From the NCBI RefSeq assembly GCF_000428125.1, contig NZ_ATZI01000010.1, positions 55,033 through 119,032 of the forward strand: a stretch of DNA of 64,000 nucleotides. The letters are read 5' to 3'. How positions within the stretch are numbered: position 1 is the stretch's first letter; every line of letters starts with the position of its first letter. The notes beneath the pieces were generated by a model. The model had not been told where the DNA came from. It saw only the letters and a program-made list of their open reading frames with translations, and did not search any database. Positions 9,507 to 18,140 of this stretch are shown here, in pieces. This DNA is from Bacteroides graminisolvens DSM 19988 = JCM 15093. Lineage in GTDB: Bacteria; Bacteroidota; Bacteroidia; Bacteroidales; Bacteroidaceae. The position numbers were made by a program, and so were the translations under genes.

Positions 9507-9905
9507 TTATTTATCAGTTTCAAAAACAATTCTAATGTTCATACAATCAAATCCATCTTTAAGGTTTTCAATCCTCCCGGTCCATTCAATATGTGCATGG
9601 CGGTATTGTCCATTGATGGTTGATATGTTTTTAATAGAGGTACGAATAGATCGTACTGCCACTTTCATTGCGGCACGGTCTATCATACCATTTTGATTCA
9701 GTTTAATAAAGACGTTCACATTAACAGGAAGCAGACTAACGAAATCGGTAACTTCATCATCACCTTCATTCAGGTTTAAATGATTGATAACAATATGGTT
9801 ATTAGCTTCTCCGGTAATAGAACGATCTTTATAAACCGTCAGACCTGTGTTAGCAGCTACAACTGCATCATATACGTAATCTATGATATCGAATTCGTCA
9901 GCCAT
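9507..9905 (-). CDS. Tail completion / terminator protein
   Basis: The chosen start is the ATG at 9905, which overlaps the previous gene's stop by 8 bases, giving 132 residues (MADEFDIIDYVYDAVVAANTG). A longer upstream frame to 10013 lies entirely inside the previous gene and was not used. The protein has the alpha-beta pattern of phage tail terminators that cap the tail tube, with a typical line VIVINHLNL-like segment and INVFIKLNQNGMIDRAAM. It sits between the HK97 gp10-like gene and the major tail protein, the normal place for this function. The exact family is not certain. Confidence 0.6.
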   Translation of the reverse strand: MADEFDIIDYVYDAVVAANTGLTVYKDRSITGEANNHIVINHLNLNEGDDEVTDFVSLLPVNVNVFIKLNQNGMIDRAAMKVAVRSIRTSIKNISTINGQYRHAHIEWTGRIENLKDGFDCMNIRIVFETDK

Positions 9906-10368
9906 TGTTATACTGTTTAAATACGCTCTGAATAGATTTCTTGAGATATATTTCCGCTTGGAAACATGCACCGGCAACAACATCATAGCCTTTAGCCTCA
10001 ACGGCTGCAGCATATTGCATTCCAGCTACTCCAATAAGAACGTAACCCGACGGATAAGTTAAAGCAATAGACTTAGCCAATTGGCGCCCTTTACCTAGCC
10101 CTGTAGATTTATCTGCACCTCTTTCTGATTTCTCGAAATTTTCCATAATATTTTCGCCATCACGAACAATTATGTAACCTATCGAACTTCTTAAATTACC
10201 AGAATGGTCATCATAAGTATGTAAATTACGCGCATAATTTACAAACGTTTCTCCAGCAGCAGCAAGATGAATAAAGATCTGCTCTTCTGCCTCTTCCTTG
10301 AAAATATCGAACCATTGGTCTATTTCATCATCGGAAAACATTGGCGTAAAGCCTGCATTCTTGCTCAT
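9898..10368 (-). CDS. HK97 gp10-like neck/tail-joining protein
   Basis: A 156-residue protein with the pattern GKGRQLAKSIALTYPSGYVLIGVAGMQYAAAVEAKGYDV. The stretch 'Y A xx V E xx G' is characteristic of HK97 gp10-type tail components. It lies between the head-tail closure protein and the tail completion protein, in the standard neck-gene order. The start overlaps the previous gene by 4 bases and its stop overlaps the following gene by 8, showing a tight translational chain. In HK97-type phages this protein helps join or finish the tail tube. Confidence 0.7.
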   Translation of the reverse strand: MSKNAGFTPMFSDDEIDQWFDIFKEEAEEQIFIHLAAAGETFVNYARNLHTYDDHSGNLRSSIGYIIVRDGENIMENFEKSERGADKSTGLGKGRQLAKSIALTYPSGYVLIGVAGMQYAAAVEAKGYDVVAGACFQAEIYLKKSIQSVFKQYNNG

Positions 10369-10676
10369 ACGTAAATTACTGAATGTGATTGATACTGTTC
10401 CCAGGATATAATATCCACATCAATGCCTATTGAGTCAATATGTAAATGACTTGCTTCCTTTACAGCCTTTGCACGGGTATAAAATTCGCCATGAACCTCC
10501 TTTTCATTCCCCTGAGAGTTTACCTTGATGACCACCCTGGAATTACTAACGGGATCATAGTGTCCTTTCACTTCTAATTGAGTAGGGCTCTCACCGTTTA
10601 CCCATTCACCGTTAACAACCTTTCCACCTGACCCGGGAACGGTTACAACTGCTGTATGTGCATTTCGTCTTACCAT
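10365..10676 (-). CDS. Head-tail closure (stopper) protein
   Basis: A 103-residue, mainly beta protein in the second connector position after the capsid gene. The line VVKGHYDP-like segment (LEVKGHYDPVSNSRVVIKVNSQGNEKEVHGEFYTRAKAV) resembles phage stopper proteins that close the connector channel after packaging. It overlaps both neighbours by a few bases. The residue pattern is not strong enough to name a family with confidence; position is the main evidence. Confidence 0.55.
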   Translation of the reverse strand: MVRRNAHTAVVTVPGSGGKVVNGEWVNGESPTQLEVKGHYDPVSNSRVVIKVNSQGNEKEVHGEFYTRAKAVKEASHLHIDSIGIDVDIISWEQYQSHSVIYV

Positions 10677-11002
10677 GAATGCCGCGATCTTCCTCGAGGA
10701 ACTACAATATTATTTCCCAACTTTGCCGCTTTTTCAGATTCACCATTATCACTGTAAAGTTCTTTAGCTTTCTGTATATACCATGAACGGGGATAGGTCA
10801 TTGATAACTTATTCTCTGTAAAGTCAGGGAGTCCACCAATCATTGAATACATATCAGCGACAGCCAAGCGAACAGAGGACTTTTCTTCCGCTCTATACTC
10901 CTTCTCCCCATCCATAGAACGGTCAGTTAGTACAGTCTCTAAAAAGTCCTCTCCGTCAGCAATGCCCGGAAAACTTAGTATGGTATCCCGGATGGTCTTC
11001 AT
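10670..11002 (-). CDS. Head-tail connector/adaptor protein
   Basis: A 110-residue mainly helical protein (MKTIRDTILSFPGIADGEDFLETVLTDR) that follows the major capsid gene by one base. Small helical proteins in this place usually form the dodecameric adaptor ring below the portal (gp6/gp15-like). The segment SSVRLAVADMYSMIGGLPDFTENKLSMTYPR fits that group, which takes part in connecting the packaged head to the tail. A basic C-terminus (VVPRGRSRHSW) could insert in the portal. Confidence 0.6.
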   Translation of the reverse strand: MKTIRDTILSFPGIADGEDFLETVLTDRSMDGEKEYRAEEKSSVRLAVADMYSMIGGLPDFTENKLSMTYPRSWYIQKAKELYSDNGESEKAAKLGNNIVVPRGRSRHSW

Positions 11003-11003
11003 C

Positions 11004-12176
11004 TTATTCTCCTTCTACTTTATTAGATTCCGGATCAACATCTTCACCCAAGAAAGAAGCAGGCACCTTATCAGTCCCCTCGGTATCTTCACTAGCAGCC
11101 CATGCAGAACCGTCTGCTTTGAGGATAAACATAGCATCAGGATCATTCACAACAGGGAAAGCATTAGCCTCTGCTTTAGTCCACTCTTTAAATGGTTCTT
11201 CAGTAGAAAACTTAGAGATCAGGATGAAATCCTTTTTCACCATGATAGCTTTCTTCTTTATAGATTCGGAAGCCTCAGCCGCTATCGGTCCATGTTGGAT
11301 ATCACCTACGTTCAAATCCTCCAAGAAACAAATGCGTTTACGTTCCCACGGGTTAATCGTTTTACGTTTGTGATTTTTATCCTCAATACGTACAGCCGGA
11401 GAGACTGTTATAATTTGCACAGGGATTTCTTGTTCAGACAAGTACTCGTTGATAACCTTTTTGGTAATGACAATTTTTGAAGTCTGATTAACCCAAGCTT
11501 TAATCTTTTCGATTGTTGATTTTTGCTTCTTCAACAACGCAAAGTCAGCTGTATGCATAATAACATACTTAATAGTTACCCCCTCGGCAGAAGCGGCTAC
11601 AACAACATCATCAATATCCTGTAATCCATCAGCATTAGCAGCATTGGCCCAATCATATCCAGCGACTTTCTTGTTAGCAGAAGGCATACCACAACCTACA
11701 AATTCAGCGGTTACAATTCCATTATTATTTTGAGCAGTCAAGTGGAATCCTGCCTTTGACATGAGCTGCATACACCACCACTCAAAACGCCCACGAACGC
11801 CATTGTAAACAAAGTCTTCATCTTTGAATGCAAGGTTCAAAACTTCCATCTGCTGAGCATCCCCTTGTGCATCACGCTCCAATTGCTTATATTCGTTATA
11901 GTCACTCTCGTTCATACCACGTTTCAAGGCAGTTTTAGGAATGTCTCCAGACAACTTACTTACAACCTCACGTGTCTTTTGTGGTGCAGAAGAATCGAAA
12001 CTGATAACGTCAGCAACAACAGGCGCACCCTTTTCCCCAACTAAAGTCTCCCATTTGAGTGAAGACTTGGCCTTTATTCCGAAAAAATTCGGAAAATACA
12101 TAGGTTTAACATGTCTGGTGTTCAAACGGGCAGCCATGTTTTTTTGATTAACTTGTTTGATTAATGATCTTTCCAT
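11004..12176 (-). CDS. Major capsid protein (lambda gpE-like, Phage_cap_E type)
   Basis: A 390-residue protein with a N-terminal part FPNFFGIKAKSSLKWETLVG followed by VADVISFDSSAPQKTREVVSKLSGDIPKTALKRGMNE. This is the arrangement of the lambda E capsid family: a short arm, then the line in which conserved aromatic and 'P' residues define the peripheral domain. The gene is preceded by a decoration-protein gene and a scaffold gene, the lambda-like head order. The C-terminus is acidic and extended (SEDTEGTDKVPASFLGEDVDPESNKVEGE), probably flexible. It is expected to form the HK97-fold shell. Confidence 0.8.
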   Translation of the reverse strand: MERSLIKQVNQKNMAARLNTRHVKPMYFPNFFGIKAKSSLKWETLVGEKGAPVVADVISFDSSAPQKTREVVSKLSGDIPKTALKRGMNESDYNEYKQLERDAQGDAQQMEVLNLAFKDEDFVYNGVRGRFEWWCMQLMSKAGFHLTAQNNNGIVTAEFVGCGMPSANKKVAGYDWANAANADGLQDIDDVVVAASAEGVTIKYVIMHTADFALLKKQKSTIEKIKAWVNQTSKIVITKKVINEYLSEQEIPVQIITVSPAVRIEDKNHKRKTINPWERKRICFLEDLNVGDIQHGPIAAEASESIKKKAIMVKKDFILISKFSTEEPFKEWTKAEANAFPVVNDPDAMFILKADGSAWAASEDTEGTDKVPASFLGEDVDPESNKVEGE

Positions 12177-12193
12177 CTATTAAAATTTTAATA

Positions 12194-12817
12194 TTAGACA
12201 ATACGAATCCCCTGTGTAGTCAGACGTGCTTTAATAGCATCATCAATAGGAAATGGCATAACAGAACCATTCACAGTACCCCTAATAAGTAATCCGGACG
12301 ATTGATTTGCAACCGTCAAATTAATCTTATTCATGGTTATTGGCAATTCAGAAGTAGTCTTTCCATACAGAGGTTCAGCAGAGCCGGCCTCTGCTTTAGC
12401 TTTTGCCTGAACAAGAACCTCTCCAAGAGCAGCAGCACCGATAGTACCTGCAAGAGTAATCTTATCAAAGGCTGAGTTGGATTTATCAATGGCAGTAATC
12501 ACATCAGCTGCTTTAGTAAAGTCTCCACCTAAAGTAACAACATCACCGACAGCAAACAAATGATTCTTTTTCACTTGATAAACAACTGCATTTGCGGCTG
12601 CAACTGCCTGCACTGCCGCCGTTTTTAATACGTGATAAACGCCTGTGGTCTCATCTTTAACAACGATAACAAGCGGGGGTAATTCGTCTAGCTTAACGCC
12701 TGCAAAAACAGCATTCACTAAATCAGAGCGGGCAATCGTACCCCCACCCTGAACATCCTCAAGAATTAGTTCAATCCCGGGATGGTACTGAAATTCACTT
12801 TCTCTTTTTAAATACAT
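12194..12817 (-). CDS. Head decoration / head fibre protein
   Basis: A 207-residue protein between the scaffold and major capsid genes. Its residues are mostly Ala, Val, Gly and Thr (AAVQAVAAANAVVYQVKKNHLFAVGDVVTLGG), with a beta-trefoil-like repeated 'VGDVVTLGGDFTKAADVITAIDKSNSAFDKITLAG' block. That block (hydrophobic strand, GD, V, TLGG, then DxITxI) is typical of capsid decoration proteins of the lambda gpD or head-fibre class. These bind at capsid threefold or hexon positions after expansion and stabilise the head. The first 25 residues (MYLKRESEFQYHPGIELILE) could be the capsid-binding arm. Confidence 0.6.
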   Translation of the reverse strand: MYLKRESEFQYHPGIELILEDVQGGGTIARSDLVNAVFAGVKLDELPPLVIVVKDETTGVYHVLKTAAVQAVAAANAVVYQVKKNHLFAVGDVVTLGGDFTKAADVITAIDKSNSAFDKITLAGTIGAAALGEVLVQAKAKAEAGSAEPLYGKTTSELPITMNKINLTVANQSSGLLIRGTVNGSVMPFPIDDAIKARLTTQGIRIV

Positions 12818-12840
12818 AGAATAAAATATTTAGAAATTAA

Positions 12841-13518
12841 TTATTTAAGTCCCAAGTCCACCGTTCCCGGATTGTTTGGGTTCGTATCACCATCCATCAG
12901 TTTTGCCCAGTCGGCTTCAGAACGATCTTTTGGCTGAAAGCCACCAACATGATATTCGCCGTTGGCAACCTTTTGATTAATTGCATCCTGTTGAATTTTG
13001 ATATATTCATCACTAAGAATCTTTACCTGATCTTCAATAGGTGTTTTAGATTCAAGATCAACACGCCCCAGCCAGTTTTCAGGCAGTTTAGCATCTTCCA
13101 TTAACTTCTTTGCTTTAACGCTCATTTCAGCAGTTGCAGCCTTCTTTTGGTTTCCCTCAATTAGTGCTTTCATTTCCTCTAGCTGTTTGTTTTGAGCTTC
13201 GATAAGAGCTTTTACAGATGGGTCCAGCCCTTTGAATTTATCTTCATCTGGATTCGGACTTTCAATGGGCTTACCTTCTTTGAGCCCATATTTCTTTTCG
13301 TATTCAGCGATTGCCGCATTAACAGACGCTTGAATAGTCTCTTGTGTGGGCTGTCCTGATGGCTGAAGATCAGGAAGAATGTTATCCTTAAAAAGTTGGA
13401 TATAGGTTTCTAACCCATCTTCCTTTTCAATATTGAATAGCTTCTGTACCTTTTGAGCATACTTTTCGTCAATTCCAGCAGCTTTCAATCCTTTTTTAAT
13501 TGCATCAATAAGTGTCAT
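12841..13518 (-). CDS. Capsid scaffold protein
   Basis: A 225-residue protein of extreme scaffold composition: Lys/Glu/Gln-rich, helical and coiled coil (KALIEAQNKQLEEMKALIEGNQKKAATAEMSVKAKKLMEDAK). It has a Pro-rich break (QPSGQPTQETIQ) and a flexible end (DGDTNPNNPGTVDLGLK). It precedes the decoration and capsid genes. Scaffold proteins of this kind direct shell assembly and leave before packaging. The gene carries the TTATATTTTA element 31 bases before its ATG and an intrinsic terminator just upstream of that, so it may start a transcription unit. Confidence 0.75.
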   Translation of the reverse strand: MTLIDAIKKGLKAAGIDEKYAQKVQKLFNIEKEDGLETYIQLFKDNILPDLQPSGQPTQETIQASVNAAIAEYEKKYGLKEGKPIESPNPDEDKFKGLDPSVKALIEAQNKQLEEMKALIEGNQKKAATAEMSVKAKKLMEDAKLPENWLGRVDLESKTPIEDQVKILSDEYIKIQQDAINQKVANGEYHVGGFQPKDRSEADWAKLMDGDTNPNNPGTVDLGLK

Positions 13519-13549
13519 AACGATGTAAATTAGTTAGTACTTTTTCCTT

Positions 13550-13559
13550 TAAAATATAA
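13550..13559 (-). promoter_or_regulatory. Phage late element TTATATTTTA, copy 2 (scaffold)
   Basis: On the minus strand TTATATTTTAAAGGAAAAAG lies 31 bases before the scaffold ATG, further than in the other four copies. A TTTG at the end of the upstream terminator's T-tract stands 22 bases away, so in this copy a host-like -33 box is possible. Confidence 0.45.
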
Positions 13560-13587
13560 GACCAACTAAATTTTCACGCACAAAAAA

Positions 13588-13607
13588 AGCAGCCTGTTAC
13601 AGCTGCT
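13588..13607 (-). terminator. Intrinsic terminator before scaffold gene
   Basis: On the minus strand AGCAGCTG pairs with CAG(G)CTGCT (8 bp, one bulge), followed by seven T residues. It sits just after the 40-residue small frame and before the scaffold gene's promoter-like element. Confidence 0.8.
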
Positions 13608-13612
13608 CTGAT

Positions 13613-13735
13613 TTACCTTGTAAGGTCGGTTATCCATTCCTGCGCTTCATACAATAATTGTTCTTGGTTAATTCCATCCTCAGGTTCGTAACCTGTCGCA
13701 AAAGCTGCGTTCAAAATATCTTCTTCATACTGCAT
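13613..13735 (-). CDS. Possible 40-residue phage protein
   Basis: A small frame from ATG at 13735 to TAA at 13613, between the MuF gene and the scaffold gene. The product starts MQYEEDILNAAFATGYEPED and ends EAQEWITDLTR; it is acidic and predicted helical. It ends 6 bases before a strong intrinsic terminator, which fits a real last gene of a transcription unit. There is no recognisable family and no clear ribosome binding site, but Bacteroides genes often lack one. Confidence 0.4.
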   Translation of the reverse strand: MQYEEDILNAAFATGYEPEDGINQEQLLYEAQEWITDLTR

Positions 13736-13799
13736 AATCGTAATGTTTTGGTTATGCAATATTGGGTTGATAAGGTTAGTTATCCAAGGACATTAGCCT

Positions 13800-14816
13800 T
13801 TATTTCTGGTTTCCTTCAAACCATTTTTTATTATCCTTATACGCATACGAATCACGCATATATTCATTGTTTCGCATGAAGTCAAATGCTAGAGATGGGA
13901 TATTACGAACAATTTTATTTTCAGGTAGCTCCTTAGTTAAAGAAAAATGAGCTAGCTCTTCAGGAGATGGAACCTTCAAAGTAGCAAAACAAATGCAGAA
14001 TGGATGCCAAACAGTAAACATAAAATCTTTCGGATACTCACCTGCAAGAGCATCACATATCTTACAAGGCTCCTTTGCACTAGGAGAACGCTTTACTGTG
14101 ATTCCTAGAGCAAATTTAAGCTTACTCCAACGCTTATGGTCTGCCATTCTATATGCTATATTCGTTTCCGTAGCAGTCAAGCGCAATGCGTTCATTTTAG
14201 ACGAACGATATTGACCTATTCCAGGGTGATAACCTTTCATCGGTTGTGACGGGACCAACTCACCTTCTTCATTCCTTATTCGATGAAACCTCTTATTCGG
14301 ATTTTCAAGTAATTGTCTGACATCTTGGCTTATTAGTGCAGCCGGCCTACCGAAAGACAAGCCACTTTTAAGATAGAATTCAAGCTGTGCCTTCGTCTGG
14401 TCCGTTATTCTCCAGACTTTTTCACTTAGATTCATCCCATTAGTTGTGCGCTGTTGAAGCGAAACTAAAGCTTCAGCATTACGAGCAAACATTCCTTGAT
14501 CAACTATCTTGTTAACGACTAAACTCTGTACATAAGCCAAAAAATAATCGTTTTTTATATTAGATAATTCCCATGATTCTCCCTGGTTAGTATGAATGTT
14601 AGCTAATAAGGATGATTGTAGAGCTATTAGCTGGCGGTCAATTGCATTCTCAACAGCTGAATTGCGAATCCACACACTGCTTTTTCCGGTATCCGTCCAT
14701 TGCTTAAGGCTTGTACCAACGGATGAACAAAACTCACTAAAGATGAGCCCGACTTGATTCTGCTGGCTCAATACATGCTGTATATGTTGACGTTCGTAAA
14801 ATGATAATTTCTTCAT
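13800..14816 (-). CDS. Phage head morphogenesis protein (MuF/SPP1 gp7-like)
   Basis: The chosen start is the ATG at 14816 (MKKLSFYERQHIQHVL), which lies 8 bases after a GGAGG sequence that also encodes the end of the portal. The longer frame to 14831 would lose this site. The protein is 338 residues. Its second half carries the zinc-like MuF signature PCKICDALAGEYP followed by WHPFCICF (C-x2-C, H-x2-C-x-C). The gene directly follows the portal, as MuF genes do. The protein is usually incorporated in the head in few copies near the portal and helps DNA delivery. Confidence 0.85.
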   Translation of the reverse strand: MKKLSFYERQHIQHVLSQQNQVGLIFSEFCSSVGTSLKQWTDTGKSSVWIRNSAVENAIDRQLIALQSSLLANIHTNQGESWELSNIKNDYFLAYVQSLVVNKIVDQGMFARNAEALVSLQQRTTNGMNLSEKVWRITDQTKAQLEFYLKSGLSFGRPAALISQDVRQLLENPNKRFHRIRNEEGELVPSQPMKGYHPGIGQYRSSKMNALRLTATETNIAYRMADHKRWSKLKFALGITVKRSPSAKEPCKICDALAGEYPKDFMFTVWHPFCICFATLKVPSPEELAHFSLTKELPENKIVRNIPSLAFDFMRNNEYMRDSYAYKDNKKWFEGNQK

Positions 14817-14817
14817 A

Positions 14818-16299
14818 TTACACTCCTCCAAATGTCATACCAACCATATTATTTCTTTCTGCCGCTTTCACCTCATCTTCTTCCATTCGTTTAAGTTCTC
14901 CCTCAACGTCTCCCGGAGGTGTTAACGGAGATTTAGAAACAACCGTTTGTTGTGAGTTAAAAGCCTTTCCACCGTTAGCGATAGAAAGAACATTGGCCTC
15001 TTCCACTGGATCTTTCGGTAAGATGGAATCAAATGACACAGTAATCCAATTATCTATAAGTTGCTGTCGATACTTGATATTGGTAATATTGGCAATACCC
15101 GCACATACAATAGAAACGCACCGCTGAATAGCCGGTCCAAAAACTTCCATGTTCTCGCTGGCCATTATTTCCGCATCGATCATCATAAATCGACGTGAGA
15201 CACCCGATATATTACCGATGCCCTTTAAATTATCGAATGATAAATCAGGTTGAGATGTTCCACTGAATTGTTCATTACGCGTTTCACTAAGTTCTTCCTT
15301 TACCGAATCAATAGATTGCTGCCAAGCCAGATAATCAGCATCACCGTGAAATTCCTTACCTGTATCAGGGTCAACCTTAACAGGGAAAGATATCTCTTTT
15401 CCTACTGTATTCTTCCCCGGAAGATCAGTATCACCAAAAGTCTTTAATATAGGCTCTGAGAAATAATCATTAGTGTCGGCCATACGAGAAAGCCTCATCT
15501 CACGCGCATCCATTATTGAATTTACTTCGTCCCATATCGGAGCATTCAGCTCTGAATACACAACGGGGATAAGACCGAATGGATTAACAACCTCTTTTAC
15601 TTCCCACCCTCCCCATGTCTGCATGGCAGTAATGATTCTTTCTCTAGTCCAAATAATAACGCGTTCCCTGACCATATTATCATCAGAAAGAACATGGTGA
15701 CGATGCATAAAAGCATCCATATCATCATCATCATTAAAATGTGGATAGAATTCATACAGAACATTATCTTTATCCGGGAGGCAAAGTATTTTGCATTTAA
15801 GAGTAGTCGTTTTTGCACCGCTCCAATGTACAGAGGTGGCAGGATAAAACACAATGGCCGCTTTAGTTTCCGACATTACCTTTCGTGCAAAACACTTTAA
15901 AATAGATTGCATTTTAAGTCTCCTGGTCCATACATTCTTAAACTCGTTAAAACCATCATCCTGATTATCGGCGTTGATGTTCATCTTTCCGCCCATCATA
16001 AATGCAGCTGCAGTACGCACCGTTTTCTTTGGAAAGTTAGTGACGATACGAGCCACATCAACAATCTTATCATCTAAGCGTATAGGATTTCCCTTGGCAT
16101 CTACAAGTGTATCGGAATAAACCTCAAGACGTTTAGGTTCACGCCATCCTACAGAGGTTTTACGTCGTCTGCGTTCACCGTTATACTCTTCCTTGTATTC
16201 TACAGGCGTACGGTTTTCAATTGTATCTACAGATAGTTCACTTACTATCTGCCCAAAGTTTTCTTTGTTTTTCGCGAGAATAGAATAAATATCCGGCAT
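14818..16299 (-). CDS. Phage portal protein (SPP1 gp6-like)
   Basis: Start taken at ATG 16299 (MPDIYSILAKNKENFGQIV), giving 493 residues; the frame's earlier ATG at 16332 lies upstream of the TTATATTTTA element and was rejected. The protein lies between the terminase and the MuF gene. It contains features expected of SPP1-type portals: a helix-rich core, the segment ERVIIWTRERIITAM, and the region RRFMMIDAEIMASENMEVFGPAIQRCV near the C-terminus. The last residues are flexible and charged. It should form the twelve-subunit ring through which DNA is packaged by the terminase. Confidence 0.8.
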   Translation of the reverse strand: MPDIYSILAKNKENFGQIVSELSVDTIENRTPVEYKEEYNGERRRRKTSVGWREPKRLEVYSDTLVDAKGNPIRLDDKIVDVARIVTNFPKKTVRTAAAFMMGGKMNINADNQDDGFNEFKNVWTRRLKMQSILKCFARKVMSETKAAIVFYPATSVHWSGAKTTTLKCKILCLPDKDNVLYEFYPHFNDDDDMDAFMHRHHVLSDDNMVRERVIIWTRERIITAMQTWGGWEVKEVVNPFGLIPVVYSELNAPIWDEVNSIMDAREMRLSRMADTNDYFSEPILKTFGDTDLPGKNTVGKEISFPVKVDPDTGKEFHGDADYLAWQQSIDSVKEELSETRNEQFSGTSQPDLSFDNLKGIGNISGVSRRFMMIDAEIMASENMEVFGPAIQRCVSIVCAGIANITNIKYRQQLIDNWITVSFDSILPKDPVEEANVLSIANGGKAFNSQQTVVSKSPLTPPGDVEGELKRMEEDEVKAAERNNMVGMTFGGV

Positions 16300-16311
16300 A
16301 TTCTTTTCTCT

Positions 16312-16321
16312 TAAAATATAA
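16312..16321 (-). promoter_or_regulatory. Phage late element TTATATTTTA, copy 3 (portal)
   Basis: On the minus strand TTATATTTTA is followed by AGAGAAAAGAAT and the portal ATG (12-base spacing). The following eight bases (AGAGAAAA) are identical to those of the tape-measure copy. Confidence 0.55.
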
Positions 16322-16593
16322 GATGCATACACTTTACCTAATTAAAAGTCTCCGACCAAAATGCCTAATTTGTCCTTTTTCGTCGGAAAAGTATCCTGAA
16401 ACAAATATTAATTTAACGATATATAAGTAAAAATAGTATGAAAACAAGCCCAATAGTTCTATTAAAGAAGCAAATTGATATATTTTGAACGCTATAACTC
16501 TATTTTCTCTTGTCCTTTAATACACAATCACTATTTGGTAACTTCGCAGGGCGAGGCAGGGCGTTGTCGATTTCAATTTTTAATCTATGAATT

Positions 16594-16776
16594 ATGTCTA
16601 AGAAAAAAAGAAATCATAAAAAAAGCAATAGACCTTGCAATAAAAAGCATATCCAATCTCCGATCCTTAGATGGATTAAGTCTAGAACAGTAGAAAGCAT
16701 CAATGAATTGGCTAAAGATGTAATAAAAGGAACCATCAAATTGATGTTACTATATATTTTACTCCAATTATTGTAA
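16594..16776 (+). CDS. Small basic protein with hydrophobic tail, function unknown
   Basis: A 60-residue plus-strand frame in the 620-base space between the portal gene and the AlbA_2 gene, both on the other strand. The start is very basic (MSKKKRNHKKSNRPCNKKH) and the end strongly hydrophobic (GTIKLMLLYILLQLL), as in small membrane-active peptides. There is no family match that I know. Its strand, against the whole late operon, argues that it is cargo or a small regulatory or toxin-like peptide. It may also be a chance frame. Confidence 0.35.
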   Translation: MSKKKRNHKKSNRPCNKKHIQSPILRWIKSRTVESINELAKDVIKGTIKLMLLYILLQLL

Positions 16777-16945
16777 CTCTCTCTATATATAATCTAACCG
16801 CAAAATTATATATGTATATATTTCCTAAATGGAAAGACTGTCAAAATGATCATTGCCAGAATAAAAAATGATTTATCATTTAAATTAGACTTCGACTACA
16901 ATTCTACAAAAAATCTATGAAGAAATAATTAACAATAAAATTTAA

Positions 16946-18100
16946 TCATTCTTTTTTCTTTAAAGGAGTACCATAAATTTCAATTTGACTATCAATATTA
17001 TTTACTGTTGGCAAAAGTTCATTTACAGCATTAGGTGAAAAGAAAACCTTCTTCGTATTCTTTAGATCATCGGTTGATTCAATCCAAATAAACTCTGAAA
17101 ATTCTGGGTTAATATCATCACTTTCAGGTTTGCCAATATTAAAGGCTGGGTTATTTACCCATTTTAAATGATGCATTACCTGTTTTAGTTGTATATTAGA
17201 AATCTTGTAATCACATTTATCTTTAATTTCGGCATGAATTGTAGTCATGGATGTAGACTCTCTTGACCTATCTTTTTTTACAACTATTTCTCCGATTAGT
17301 TTATATATTGGCTTACCTTCATCAGTAGAAATTTTCCCTATCTCTCCAGCAGAAATGGCATTAAGAACTACATTAATCGGACCTTCAGGAGAGTTATCAA
17401 TATCAAGATCTGCACTCATTAAGGAGTTACTCTTTGAATTATATCCATAAACTCTACCTAGCAACGGATTTATAATTAATATTTCCCTTGGATTGATATC
17501 AAAAATCTCAGGAAATAAACTAGACCATATTCGCATAAATTCCTGATTTTTTTCATTTACTTTAGTCTCAATAAAAGTATTAAACTCAGAAGTTTTACCA
17601 TTTGCTTTCAAATTGTTACCTGCACCTCTATATATTACATCACCTTTTTTCAAGTCATATTCAGGATAATCATTCTTGGGTATGAGCACTGAATTATGCT
17701 TCTCAATTAAAACATAATAAAATCTACGAGCTGCAATATTAAACATTTGTATATCTACATTTATTTGCAAATCAAATATTTTAGTAAATTGATCACAAAG
17801 ATTTTTTAAATCAATTTTCTGTAATATCACTATATTATCCTCTTTTAAGCCATCATCAGTTATAGTTCCAGTCGCTTTGTCTTCATTAAAACCTAGAAAT
17901 AAAATCCCACCGTTTTTATTTGCGAAAGCCAATATGTCTTTAGCAAAGTTTCTAAGAAAGATCACGATTTCATTAGCTTCTGGACTAAGTTTCAACTCTA
18001 ACTTATAATCTATCAAGGTATTTTCTTTAAGATAAACACCATTATTTTTAATGTCATCTATTATTTTCTCAGCTTTAGCTTTTAGATCTAAAATATTCAT
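16946..18100 (-). CDS. AlbA_2 / Schlafen-type putative nucleic-acid-binding protein (phage cargo)
   Basis: Start chosen at ATG 18100 (MNILDLKAKAEKIIDD), giving 384 residues; the earlier ATG at 18223 lies within the terminase gene. Residues 20-90 hold the AlbA_2 (Schlafen-core) pattern: LIDYKLEL, then FAKDILAFANKNGGILFLGFNED, where the acidic/Lys motif and 'AFANxxGGxLxxG' are diagnostic. The rest has no recognised domain. It lies between large terminase and portal, a place normally without extra genes, and is clearly more AT-rich than its neighbours. AlbA_2 proteins are often regulators or anti-phage components, and a superinfection-exclusion or defence role is an inference. A weak host-like box TATCTTTA precedes it. 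Confidence 0.7.
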   Translation of the reverse strand: MNILDLKAKAEKIIDDIKNNGVYLKENTLIDYKLELKLSPEANEIVIFLRNFAKDILAFANKNGGILFLGFNEDKATGTITDDGLKEDNIVILQKIDLKNLCDQFTKIFDLQINVDIQMFNIAARRFYYVLIEKHNSVLIPKNDYPEYDLKKGDVIYRGAGNNLKANGKTSEFNTFIETKVNEKNQEFMRIWSSLFPEIFDINPREILIINPLLGRVYGYNSKSNSLMSADLDIDNSPEGPINVVLNAISAGEIGKISTDEGKPIYKLIGEIVVKKDRSRESTSMTTIHAEIKDKCDYKISNIQLKQVMHHLKWVNNPAFNIGKPESDDINPEFSEFIWIESTDDLKNTKKVFFSPNAVNELLPTVNNIDSQIEIYGTPLKKKE

Positions 18101-18140
18101 TGTTGAAAACTTTTTAAATTTGCGGCTAAAGATATAAAAT

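Noticed and set aside
9906..10013. N-terminal extension of the tail completion protein
   Set aside because: It lies entirely in the previous gene, has odd composition, and the internal ATG at 9905 gives a normal overlap and normal protein.
13519..13587. A second small gene between scaffold and terminator
   Set aside because: Only promoter-like and leader sequence is visible; no frame longer than a few codons.
16822..16881. AT-rich short palindromes near the AlbA_2 gene
   Set aside because: ATATATGTATAT and AAATGAT/ATCATTT are expected by chance in such AT-rich DNA.
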